45,151 nt of DNA from an uncultured Clostridia bacterium (GTDB taxonomy: Bacteria > Bacillota > Clostridia > Oscillospirales > Ruminococcaceae): the NCBI GenBank assembly GCA_947177735.1, contig CAMWVP010000009.1:1-45151 (forward strand), read 5' to 3'. The position numbers and the translations under genes were made by a program. Below are positions 17,402 through 26,041 of this stretch, one piece after another; the first letter of the stretch is position 1; every line of letters starts with the position of its first letter. The notes beneath the pieces are model-generated. The model was not told where the DNA came from. It made no database searches and worked only from the letters and a program-made list of their open reading frames with translations.

Positions 17402-19286
17402 TGCCAAGGACGTTAAGCTGACCGCAAAAGAACGGCGCGGCATTTTGGTGCGGGCGATAAAGCTCAACGAACAGGCGGACCGCGGATACACGCTAAGGCT
17501 TGTCATGTGTAAAATGCTGTCGCTTGCGAATGAGTATTTGTTCATATTGCTGATAAGTTTTGTGACAAACGGAATAGCGGGCGGAAAGAAGCTTGACGAG
17601 CTGCTTATCTCAACTGCGGTCATTGCAGCCGTGTGCCTCGGATCGCAGATAGCCGTAAAATTTATAAATCGGCGTGAAAAAAGTCATGAGGCAAAGCACG
17701 ATACGCGGCTGCGTGTTCTGCTGAACGAAAAATTGATGAATATGGATTACGTACATCTCGAAGACCCCGATATGCAGAACCGTTACAGTATGTGCATAGA
17801 TTACCTGTTTGACTTTCATGGAGTAACGTCTGTATCGAGAAGCATAGGGAATATCGCGGAAGCTGTATTCAGGATAATAATAGGCGCGGCGCTAATAATC
17901 CCGTCGGTAATACTCGGCGGCGGTCAATCGGGCTTTGCGGGTTTTATTACCTCTCCTTGGGGATTTTTGGCTGCCGTTGCTGTTGTCACCGTTTCGGAGT
18001 TTATCAAAAACATATATTTCATCAGAAAAACTTTTTATCTCTATGAAGGTGTCATAGGTGATAAACGGTTTCAGTTGAATAGCCGCGTCCATTTTGCATA
18101 TATGGATTATGTTGTGAAAAACTACCGCAGCGGCAAGGAAATTCGCCTGTACGCCGAACAGGAACTGATATTGAGAGAAATGCAGCGGAGCACGGATAAT
18201 AACTATAAACTGTGGCTGAAAACCTTTTTCAAGTGGATTAAATATGGCATAGGCGTTGAGCTGATGAACCTTATTTCAAGCGGCGTTATGTACGGTTATG
18301 CTATTCTCAGGGCGATCTACGGTACGCTTTCCGCGGGAGAGGTCATAGCGTTCGTTATGCTGTTTACAAGGGTATTACGCGGGATAACGGGCATATCGAA
18401 CGAATTGACCGATTTCAAAGTGTCCGCCGAACGCTGCAAGGACGTTTTCGACTTTCTGGATATCCCCGACAAGAAGTACAAAGGCACTATCCCAACGGAA
18501 AAACGCAGCGACAACGAGTACGAGTTTGAGTTCCGTCATGTGTGGTTCAAATATCCGGGCAGCGAGCAATACGTTCTCCGCGACGTTAATCTGAAATGGC
18601 GTATCGGCGAGAAAATGGCTCTTGTGGGGCGCAACGGCTGCGGCAAATCAACGCTCGTCAAGCTGCTGTGCAGGCTCTACGATCCCACAAAGGGCGAGAT
18701 AACGCTCAACGGCGTGGATATCCGCAAATATGATTATGAAGAATATATGGCGCTGTTTGCCGTGGTATTTCAGGATTCAAAGCTGTTCTCTTTCAGCGTT
18801 GCCGAGAATACGGCGGCAAGCACGGAATATAACGCGGAGCGTGTCGAGGATTGTGTACGCAGAAGCGGACTGTCCGAACGCCTTGACAGTATGTCGGACG
18901 GTATCAATACCTATCTGTATAAGGATTTTGATGAACACGGCGTTGAGATCTCCGGCGGCGAGGCGCAGAAGATATGTCTTGCAAGGGCGATATACAAAGG
19001 TTCTCCGTTTATCGTCTTAGATGAGCCCACGGCAGCGCTTGACCCGATATCGGAGCATGACATTTACACAAAGTTCAACGGCATTGTGGGCACGAGGACA
19101 GCTATCTATATTTCGCACAGACTTTCAAGCTGTCGCTTCTGCGATGAGATCACGGTCATGGATAATGGAGAGATCGTGGAGCGCGGAAGTCATGACGACC
19201 TGATCGCAGCCGGCGGTAATTACAGCAAGCTATGGTCGGCACAGGCGGAATATTATAGAGATACGGCAGGAGAATTATTTGAATAG
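17388..19286 (+). CDS. ABC exporter (fused membrane + ATPase domain), second half of pair
   Basis: LVGRNGCGKSTLVKLLCRLYDPTKGEITLNG, EISGGEAQKICLARAIYKGSPFIVLDEPTAALDP; overlaps previous gene. Confidence 0.88.
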   Translation: MNMSDAKDVKLTAKERRGILVRAIKLNEQADRGYTLRLVMCKMLSLANEYLFILLISFVTNGIAGGKKLDELLISTAVIAAVCLGSQIAVKFINRREKSHEAKHDTRLRVLLNEKLMNMDYVHLEDPDMQNRYSMCIDYLFDFHGVTSVSRSIGNIAEAVFRIIIGAALIIPSVILGGGQSGFAGFITSPWGFLAAVAVVTVSEFIKNIYFIRKTFYLYEGVIGDKRFQLNSRVHFAYMDYVVKNYRSGKEIRLYAEQELILREMQRSTDNNYKLWLKTFFKWIKYGIGVELMNLISSGVMYGYAILRAIYGTLSAGEVIAFVMLFTRVLRGITGISNELTDFKVSAERCKDVFDFLDIPDKKYKGTIPTEKRSDNEYEFEFRHVWFKYPGSEQYVLRDVNLKWRIGEKMALVGRNGCGKSTLVKLLCRLYDPTKGEITLNGVDIRKYDYEEYMALFAVVFQDSKLFSFSVAENTAASTEYNAERVEDCVRRSGLSERLDSMSDGINTYLYKDFDEHGVEISGGEAQKICLARAIYKGSPFIVLDEPTAALDPISEHDIYTKFNGIVGTRTAIYISHRLSSCRFCDEITVMDNGEIVERGSHDDLIAAGGNYSKLWSAQAEYYRDTAGELFE

Positions 19287-19359
19287 CTATTTCCGGCGCG
19301 GTGTTATGCGCCCGCCGAAAAAATCATGCCCGTCAGACACTCTTGGGGAGGTGAGAAAA

Positions 19360-19407
19360 ATGTTTAATTTATTCGGAAAAACAGACTTCAAAGGTTTTAT
19401 CGACTAA
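19360..19407 (+). CDS. 15-aa ORF MFNLFGKTDFKGFID
   Basis: Strong SD (GGGGAGGTGAG) 5 nt before ATG; peptide gene or truncated N-terminus of a larger gene. Confidence 0.35.
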   Translation: MFNLFGKTDFKGFID

Positions 19408-19430
19408 ATATATTTTTATCGGGAGGATTT

Positions 19431-19982
19431 ATGATTTTTTATCATGTTGTTTCAGATGTGCCCAAGCAAGTCGGACAGCACTTTGTATTGGACGAAAAAC
19501 ACCCTAACGGCGTGTACGACCGTGTGTATGCACAGATGAGTACGGTTGAGGATATTTACAAGAACCCCGAAAAGTACAAAGGGGTAGAGTTGAGCCATAA
19601 CGTCGATGTTGCTCTTCGTGAATTGGCATTGGAAAAGGTACGAAAGGAGAAGTATCCGCAGTATCCTTCTCGCATGGCTGCATTGTACGTTTCCAAGACA
19701 TATGAGGAGGCTGAGCGGTGGGGTGAATATTTTGCCCGCATTGGACGTCCTACTTATTGTGTTGCCAAGATAGAGGTGAACGGGAATTGCTATTACGGAG
19801 ATGCTTATAAATGCTTTGACGGAACGATTTCCGAGGAAGAAAATCTCAGATTGGCAGAGATATATTGGTTAAACGGTCCTAATGAAGATGGTCATGATCC
19901 GATAATAGAAGTGCTTGTGGACGGAGATATCGAGGTCGTTGAGATATTAAAAGAAATAAATGCAAACATCAAAGAGGGATAG
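19431..19982 (+). CDS. DUF2441-like protein
   Basis: YHVVSDVPKQVGQHFVLDEKHPNGVYDRV...IYKNPEKY...ALRELALEKVRKEKYPQYPSRMAALYVSKTYEEAERW. Confidence 0.55.
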   Translation: MIFYHVVSDVPKQVGQHFVLDEKHPNGVYDRVYAQMSTVEDIYKNPEKYKGVELSHNVDVALRELALEKVRKEKYPQYPSRMAALYVSKTYEEAERWGEYFARIGRPTYCVAKIEVNGNCYYGDAYKCFDGTISEEENLRLAEIYWLNGPNEDGHDPIIEVLVDGDIEVVEILKEINANIKEG

Positions 19983-20050
19983 TTAACACATTGACGACGT
20001 GACAAATTATCATTTCGGCTTATGCAGACTTAATAGAAATCAACACAAAA

Positions 20051-20086
20051 GCGGTGCCAAGCCGAGGCTTGACACCGCGATTTTTT
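20051..20086. terminator. Bidirectional intrinsic terminator between convergent genes
   Basis: GCGGTGCCAAGCC / GGCTTGACACCGC stem; T run on the + side, A run on the other. Confidence 0.75.
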
Positions 20087-20116
20087 AGTGCATGCGCTCC
20101 ATCGGAACGCGGAGAA

Positions 20117-22351
20117 TTACTTTCTCTTCTTGAATACAACCACGCCTGCGGACGCGAGCGCTACGGGGAGGAGGGACAGAGCCACACCTGTAGCGGGGTT
20201 TCCGTTACCGCTGTTGCCGGGAGCAGAATTGTTATCGTCCGGCTTAGAGGTATCATCGGGCTTGGAAGTGTCGTCCGGCTTAGAAGTATCGTCGGGCTTG
20301 GAAGTATCATCCGGCTTAGAGGTATCGTCCGGCTTGGACGTATCATCCGGCTTAGAGGTGGTATCGCTCGGCTTAGAAGTATTATCGGACGAATCGTTTA
20401 CATTGTCGGGAAGCGGATCGATAGGCTTGTCGTCGTCATCATCGCCGGAAACCGGAGGCTTCGGAGCGGGCATTGAAACGAGCTCAGCCTTTGTCAAGGT
20501 ATAGTCTACTCCGCAAACAACAAGATTTGCTGCCTCACTGATTGCAGCTACATCTTCTGCGGTCAGCGTATAGGTATACGGACTTTCGGAAACTTCCTCA
20601 ACACCCCACTCATTACCTACAAAACCGGGGAGTAAAGGCCAACCGGTTGCATCGGTCTTCAAAGCAAGCTGTGCACCGGTTGCGGGAGTAATTGTCAAAA
20701 CAATCTTATCCCCTGCCTTAGCATTTGCAAACTTAGAAGATGCGATTTGTGTATTAGCGCCTTCTGCCCAAGACATAGCTTGAGAACCTTCCCAAAGAAC
20801 GGTTGTGGTAGGCTCTGCAGAGGGATCCTCGGGATCCTCGGGATCCTCGGGATCACTGGGAACAACGGACATATCACGACCCTTGTACTCAACGGTAACA
20901 GTAATCACGTCGGTAGGTGCAAAAGTATACGTACCATAGCATGCTGCTGTAGAATACTGTGCCAAAGAGTAATCGGGCTTCATCTCACCCTCTTGCTCCG
21001 TCAAGATAACCGTATGTTCACCCGTATCGTTGACCTTTACGGTTCCATCGGCAGCTTCGATCTTGATCGTGTAACCAACTATATCGCCCAGCTCCTGTGT
21101 CCAAGTCTGAATGTTAAGACCGCCGTAGCCTGCAGGGTCAGAGGGGTTCGCTACACCGCAAGCTGCCATTGCTTCCTCAACTGTGCAGGTGTAAGAAAGA
21201 ACGCCCTTATCGCCTTTTGAACCTGCCCATGTGCCGCCCCAGCTTGTGTTAAAGCCCATAACAACAACCTGCCACTCGCTGGTGTCTACTTCATCATTTC
21301 CGGGATCATCGTCGCCGGGCTCTTCGGAAGTGGTGCCGCCGGTAAGTTTAACCTCGATATCATCAACGTAAGCGTCAACCTGAGCTGTTGCATTTTCAGC
21401 TGCAGTCGAAGCTACAAGACCAAAATAAACTTTGCCTGTCTTTGCGGAAAGCTTTTCTTTCAAGCCGTCCATTTTTATTGTGTATTTGCCATCGCCAGCT
21501 TCGGCAGAGTAAGTTGCCCACAGACCATCACCCTCATCGTTGGTCTGGGCAAGACCTTGGAAACTTAATTTGGATACATCAAATTCTTTACCGTCACTTA
21601 TCGCGCCGGTAACACTAAACGTAACCGTTATGTCCTTATCACCAATCAATTCAACAGCCTCTGCAGCAGTGGTTCCCCAATTGGTGATACCAGTAATTGA
21701 CAGAGGTGATGATCCCTGCCAATTAGAGCCTCCATCCCATGTGTTCTCTTTAAGTTCGATTTTTGTGCCCTCGGGAACTTCGGGGGAATCACCGCCGTCA
21801 CCACCGGGAGCCGTTACCTCTCCATCAGCGTAAGTTACAAGAACGCCATCAGCATCGGATATTTCTATCGATACCAATTCAAAATCATTATCACGCTCCG
21901 GTGCAGAATATGCACCTATATTGAAATACTCTGAACCAGTGAGGTCAACATCAGAAAACGTTATATCAAATACCTCGTCTTGTGCTATTTCTTCGCCGGA
22001 GAACCACTCTTGACTAACACATCCGGAGCAGCCAAACTTTTTATCATTATACTCATGACCCATAGCATCACTACCATAGCCAAAAAATGCTCCGCCATTT
22101 GCCCAGCCGCCGTTATCATCAACACATTTAATCGTTACTGTTACCGTTACTGTCTTTGTTAATATGTCACTGCAAGACGGAATATCAGCAACTGCTCCAC
22201 TAGTCAAGAAAGTACTTCCAGCTTTAGTCGAGTAATCAGCATTCATTGAGGGAATACTCTCAGCAGCAGAAGAAGTTATGCTAGTAATAGCCATAGTGCT
22301 AACAGCAACCGCAGAAGCGGTAACCGCAGCTAGAAATTTCTTAAATTTCAT
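20117..22351 (-). CDS. Large secreted cell-surface protein with sorting-signal-like C-terminus
   Basis: Signal peptide MKFKKFLAAVTASAVAVSTMAITSITSSAAES; (SKPDDT)n repeat; C-terminal NPATG-hydrophobic-FKKRK tail. Confidence 0.8.
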   Translation of the reverse strand: MKFKKFLAAVTASAVAVSTMAITSITSSAAESIPSMNADYSTKAGSTFLTSGAVADIPSCSDILTKTVTVTVTIKCVDDNGGWANGGAFFGYGSDAMGHEYNDKKFGCSGCVSQEWFSGEEIAQDEVFDITFSDVDLTGSEYFNIGAYSAPERDNDFELVSIEISDADGVLVTYADGEVTAPGGDGGDSPEVPEGTKIELKENTWDGGSNWQGSSPLSITGITNWGTTAAEAVELIGDKDITVTFSVTGAISDGKEFDVSKLSFQGLAQTNDEGDGLWATYSAEAGDGKYTIKMDGLKEKLSAKTGKVYFGLVASTAAENATAQVDAYVDDIEVKLTGGTTSEEPGDDDPGNDEVDTSEWQVVVMGFNTSWGGTWAGSKGDKGVLSYTCTVEEAMAACGVANPSDPAGYGGLNIQTWTQELGDIVGYTIKIEAADGTVKVNDTGEHTVILTEQEGEMKPDYSLAQYSTAACYGTYTFAPTDVITVTVEYKGRDMSVVPSDPEDPEDPEDPSAEPTTTVLWEGSQAMSWAEGANTQIASSKFANAKAGDKIVLTITPATGAQLALKTDATGWPLLPGFVGNEWGVEEVSESPYTYTLTAEDVAAISEAANLVVCGVDYTLTKAELVSMPAPKPPVSGDDDDDKPIDPLPDNVNDSSDNTSKPSDTTSKPDDTSKPDDTSKPDDTSKPDDTSKPDDTSKPDDTSKPDDNNSAPGNSGNGNPATGVALSLLPVALASAGVVVFKKRK
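20236..20398 (-). repeat. 18-bp tandem repeats encoding SKPDDT
   Basis: Repeated tcatccggcttagaggta-type units in the C-terminal spacer of the surface protein. Confidence 0.85.
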
Positions 22352-22416
22352 CGCAAATTCCTCCAAATTAAATTCTCGCATAAGCGCGCAAAAGACACGC
22401 ACTATATACTATTTTT

Positions 22417-22445
22417 ATTATACAACATTGTGTGCATTGTTGCAA
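22417..22445 (-). promoter_or_regulatory. Promoter of large surface protein
   Basis: TTGCAA-N17-TATAAT on - strand, spacer contains GCACACAAT. Confidence 0.6.
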
Positions 22446-22505
22446 TTGTCCAATTTACTAAACATTTTTTCGATTTTTGGTTATATTTCACAAAATGAGC
22501 CGAAT

Positions 22506-22539
22506 AAAAAATCCGCGGTGCCTGAAAGACACCGCGGAT
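22506..22539 (-). terminator. Intrinsic terminator
   Basis: ATCCGCGGTG / CACCGCGGAT perfect 10-bp stem with T tract on - strand. Confidence 0.8.
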
Positions 22540-22555
22540 AAGCTGATTTAAGTAA

Positions 22556-23227
22556 TTACTTTCTCTTCTTGGAAACGATCATAGCGCCTGCAGCAACAGC
22601 AGCAACGCCAAGAATAGCAGCTACACCCTCAACACCTGTATCAACAGAAGTGGGAGCGGGAGAGGGCTCGGGATCAGCGGGAGCAGGATCGGGCTCGGGA
22701 TCAGCGGGAGCAGGATCGGGCTCGGGATCAGCAGGAGCAGGATCGGGCTCAGGATCAGCAGGAGCGGTAGCCTCAAGAACAACGCCGTCAGCGCCGAGAA
22801 CCTCTACGCTCTCAACAGTAGCGTCATTGCCCCACCACTGAGAGATCCATACCTGTGCATAGGGATTTTCGCCTGTGGTATCGCTCTCCGCGAAAGCGGG
22901 ATGGTCAACCAGATAGGTAACCTTGTTATCCTCGGTAAGGGAGATCTCCTTTGCTGCATCAGCATTGCCCCACTCGTGCTGATCCCAGCCGGTAGAAGCG
23001 CTGTTGAAGCCGATACCGCCGCCAACGCCTGTCTCAGCGAAGTCGCCGGAAATGGTGAATGTTACACCGTAAACATCAGCTACGTTATAACCTTCTGCGA
23101 TAAGGTCAACAAGGTAGTTGCCGTTTGAATCGGTCGCATTTGCGATACCTGCGAAAGCAGCTACGGACATAGCGCTGACCGCAACTACGGAAGCAGCCGC
23201 AGCAGCAATAATTCTTTTAATGCTCAT
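22556..23227 (-). CDS. Smaller secreted surface protein with PEPDPAPAD repeats
   Basis: Signal peptide MSIKRIIAAAAASVVAVSAMSVAAFA; repeats; C-terminal VDTG-hydrophobic-SKKRK tail. Confidence 0.78.
   Translation of the reverse strand: MSIKRIIAAAAASVVAVSAMSVAAFAGIANATDSNGNYLVDLIAEGYNVADVYGVTFTISGDFAETGVGGGIGFNSASTGWDQHEWGNADAAKEISLTEDNKVTYLVDHPAFAESDTTGENPYAQVWISQWWGNDATVESVEVLGADGVVLEATAPADPEPDPAPADPEPDPAPADPEPDPAPADPEPSPAPTSVDTGVEGVAAILGVAAVAAGAMIVSKKRK
22652..22769 (-). repeat. 27-bp tandem repeats encoding PADPEPDPA
   Basis: gggatcagcgggagcaggatcgggctc repeated about 3-4 times. Confidence 0.85.
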
Positions 23228-23294
23228 GTTATTTTCCTCCAAGTAAATTTTTCCAAACAATGCGCGGACAATCCGCACTTTTCGTTCACCTATT

Positions 23295-23323
23295 ATTATA
23301 CACTATTGTGTGCCAAATTGCAA
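23295..23323 (-). promoter_or_regulatory. Promoter of smaller surface protein
   Basis: TTGCAA-N17-TATAAT on - strand, spacer contains GCACACAAT as at 22417-22445. Confidence 0.6.
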
Positions 23324-23395
23324 CTGTACATATACACAATTTTTTTGCCGCTATTTAAACCTCATTTTGGTAATTACAGCCAAAACGCCGCTTTA

Positions 23396-26020
23396 TTACC
23401 GTCTGAAATTGGGGTTATCGTCCGGCTCACGCATTATCACATCATAAAGGCGGCGCGTTTTGTTGGACTTGCCGTGCTTCTTTTCCTTGAGCATATCGAG
23501 CTCGGACTGCTCGGGCTCGTCGGGCTGCTCGCCGTAGACGTCTCTGTCCTCCGTCCAGATACCGCTCGGGGCGTTCTCCTTGGTCACTCTGCGCGGCGGT
23601 TTTTCCTCCTCGCGCGCGGTCTCACGCCGAGAACGGGAGCGCCGCGGTCTCTGCGTCAGCTCGTCCTCCGACTGCTCGAGAACGTCGAATATGCTCTCGA
23701 TATCCTTGAACGGATCCTCATCAAGAAGGCTCCCGTCAGAACGGTTCCCGTCGAGACGGCTCGCGTCACGGCGGCTGTTCGATATCTGCGGAGCCTCGCG
23801 AACGGGGTCGCGCTGCGGAGCGATATCCGTCAGATCGAGCGTAGGCGGCTCGGAAACGACGTCTATCTCGGGCGGGGCGGCACTGACCGAAGCGCCCGCC
23901 ATCTTGCCGTATGCGCTGATAGCGGCGGCGTTCTTTCGGATAACGCGCGGCTTCGGAGGTGGCGGCGGTTCGAGCTGCTCCGGCTGCGAAACGGGTTCGG
24001 CAACGGCTTTGTACTCGCGGTCGTCGTACTCCTCGGTGAACGTCGGCTCGGAGCGCGGCGCCATTCTCGGACCGCGCGGTCTTTCGTCGAGCTCTCCCGT
24101 ATAGTCCACAAACTCACCCACGAGCGGACGCTCGGAGCGCGCAATTCGCTCGGGCTCGGCACGCTGTGTCTCGACACGTTGTGTCTCGGCGCGTTGCGTT
24201 TCGGCACGATGTGTCTCGGCACGTGGAGTTCTGCGGCGCTGAGGCTCGGGCTCGCCGAACGGTCTGAACGCGCTTTGGTCGTCCTCGCTCGCTCCGAACG
24301 GGCGCGGAGCGGGGCGCTCGGTCATCTCGCGGAGGCGCTTCTCCGCCTCCATGCGCTGCTCCTCGAGACGCTTCAAGTCCTCGTAGGGGCTGCGCTGCTC
24401 GGGCTCGCGCCGAACGGGCTGCCGACGCGGAGCTTGTTCACGCTGTGCGTATTCACGCTGAGCGTGTTCCTGCGGCGCGGGTTGTTCCCGGCGCGCGGGC
24501 TCACTTGGAGCAAGTTGACCGAACGGCTGAAATCCCGAGGGATCGGGTCTCTTGTCGTAGCTCTCGCCGAGGCTCTCACCTCCGCGGATTATATGCGATA
24601 TCTGCGGACGCTCGCCCTTGCGGCGCTCCTTGGACGGCGAGGTGAAAAATCCCTCCCGCATAACGCGCTCCTCCTCGGGATCGACCTCCGGAGCGGGCGG
24701 CTGCGGAATGTCGCTGCGGCTTATCCTCTCGGGGATAAACGGCTTCACTACGCGCTCTTTGGGTGCTTCGGGCTCTTTCTTGGCGACCTCAACGATCGGG
24801 TGGCTCCTCGTGATATCGACCTCAAGCGAGTAATCGAGAAAATCCTCCAGCTCATCGGGAGTTATCTCGCCGTTTTCGACCTTTCGCTTCATCGCCTCGA
24901 GGTAGTTGTGCCAGTAATCGTACTCCTTAACGCTCATCGTCTTGTCAACGCGCGAGTATATCTCGTCCGTGACCTCGCGGCAGCGCTGCTCGAGCTCGGG
25001 GGTCATTTTGGGCTTGGGGTGCTCGTCCTCGTATATCTCCAGGCAGGTCTTGCCGTTCGGCACGAACCGCGAGCAGTAGTCCTCGTTATGCTCGTTGTCC
25101 TTCATAAAGTACCGTCCGCAGCGCTTGCACTTCGCAAGCCACGCGCCGTTTTCGATCATCGTGTCGATCTCGAGGTCAACGACGGCTTTCAGGCTGCACG
25201 GCATATATATCTTATCGGAGTGCTTGTCCAGATTGCCGCGCATAAGGCTATAGCTCGACACCTCCTGCGACAAGCTCTCTTTAATGCGCGAAAACGCGTC
25301 CATCGCGAGACGGTCGGAGCTTTCCGAATATTCGCCGATATCCGAATAATCGTCGCTGTAATCGAAATCGGCAAGCATACCGCGCACTATTTCCTTGGAA
25401 ATATTCGGGAACATAAACGGCGCGGTCGGTATCCTGCCGGCGGAGAATATCTTCGTCACGCCCAGATCCTCAATACGGCAGCCAAGCTCGCTCGCCGTAA
25501 CGCTGAATGCAAGATCAAAGTAGTTTCTCCTCGCCGCGACCTCCCCGACGCTTTTAGCTGTCTCGGGGAAAACGAAATTCACTTTAGTCCGCGCATACTC
25601 CTGCACACGGACGATATTTACCCAGTGATTGATGTCGCGGTTGTAGCGGAAGTCGCACAGCCGCGCGAACACCTGCTTCTCAAACGGCGTCTTGCAGCGC
25701 ACGAAGCGGTTCCAAAGCGCTCCGTCGCCGATATTGTCGCGCCTGCAAACATAGTCTATCCAACAGTCCAGGACGGTCTTTTCATAGGTAGTCCTGATGT
25801 GGTGTCTGATATAGCAGTGCGCGTTCTGGATATCCTTGCGCAGCTCGGCGGCACGGTCTGCGTCGAGCGTTCCCGATTTCAGCGCCTCGTTACACAGATC
25901 GATCGAATCCTTAGCGAAAATCGACAGATCGAAGTCGCAGAAATCCAGCAGCGTTGTGGGATAGCGCAGCAGATATATCTCATTTGAGGTCTTTCCGACG
26001 AGCTTCAATGTTAGATCCAA
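23396..26020 (-). CDS. Large hypothetical protein with zinc-ribbon-like motif and R/E/P-rich disordered C-terminus
   Basis: CKRCGRYFMKDNEHNEDYCSR motif (DUF6076-like, tentative); C-terminal RAETQ-type repeats. Confidence 0.6.
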   Translation of the reverse strand: MDLTLKLVGKTSNEIYLLRYPTTLLDFCDFDLSIFAKDSIDLCNEALKSGTLDADRAAELRKDIQNAHCYIRHHIRTTYEKTVLDCWIDYVCRRDNIGDGALWNRFVRCKTPFEKQVFARLCDFRYNRDINHWVNIVRVQEYARTKVNFVFPETAKSVGEVAARRNYFDLAFSVTASELGCRIEDLGVTKIFSAGRIPTAPFMFPNISKEIVRGMLADFDYSDDYSDIGEYSESSDRLAMDAFSRIKESLSQEVSSYSLMRGNLDKHSDKIYMPCSLKAVVDLEIDTMIENGAWLAKCKRCGRYFMKDNEHNEDYCSRFVPNGKTCLEIYEDEHPKPKMTPELEQRCREVTDEIYSRVDKTMSVKEYDYWHNYLEAMKRKVENGEITPDELEDFLDYSLEVDITRSHPIVEVAKKEPEAPKERVVKPFIPERISRSDIPQPPAPEVDPEEERVMREGFFTSPSKERRKGERPQISHIIRGGESLGESYDKRPDPSGFQPFGQLAPSEPARREQPAPQEHAQREYAQREQAPRRQPVRREPEQRSPYEDLKRLEEQRMEAEKRLREMTERPAPRPFGASEDDQSAFRPFGEPEPQRRRTPRAETHRAETQRAETQRVETQRAEPERIARSERPLVGEFVDYTGELDERPRGPRMAPRSEPTFTEEYDDREYKAVAEPVSQPEQLEPPPPPKPRVIRKNAAAISAYGKMAGASVSAAPPEIDVVSEPPTLDLTDIAPQRDPVREAPQISNSRRDASRLDGNRSDGSLLDEDPFKDIESIFDVLEQSEDELTQRPRRSRSRRETAREEEKPPRRVTKENAPSGIWTEDRDVYGEQPDEPEQSELDMLKEKKHGKSNKTRRLYDVIMREPDDNPNFRR

Positions 26021-26041
26021 TGCAATTCTCCTTTACGGTCT

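Noticed and set aside
20236-20398. Possible CRISPR-like array
   Set aside because: Units are contiguous 18-bp in-frame coding repeats without unique spacers.
20054-20504. ORFs with repeats SSGLEVSSGLEV / RLRGIVRLG on + strand
   Set aside because: Out-of-frame or antisense translations of the SKPDDT-coding tandem repeat.
22652-22769. Possible CRISPR-like array
   Set aside because: 27-bp contiguous coding repeats for PADPEPDPA, no spacers.
23306-25987. 893-aa + strand ORF
   Set aside because: Fully antisense to the 874-aa - strand protein, low-complexity L/R/A composition with no recognisable domain; mirror ORF from codon bias.
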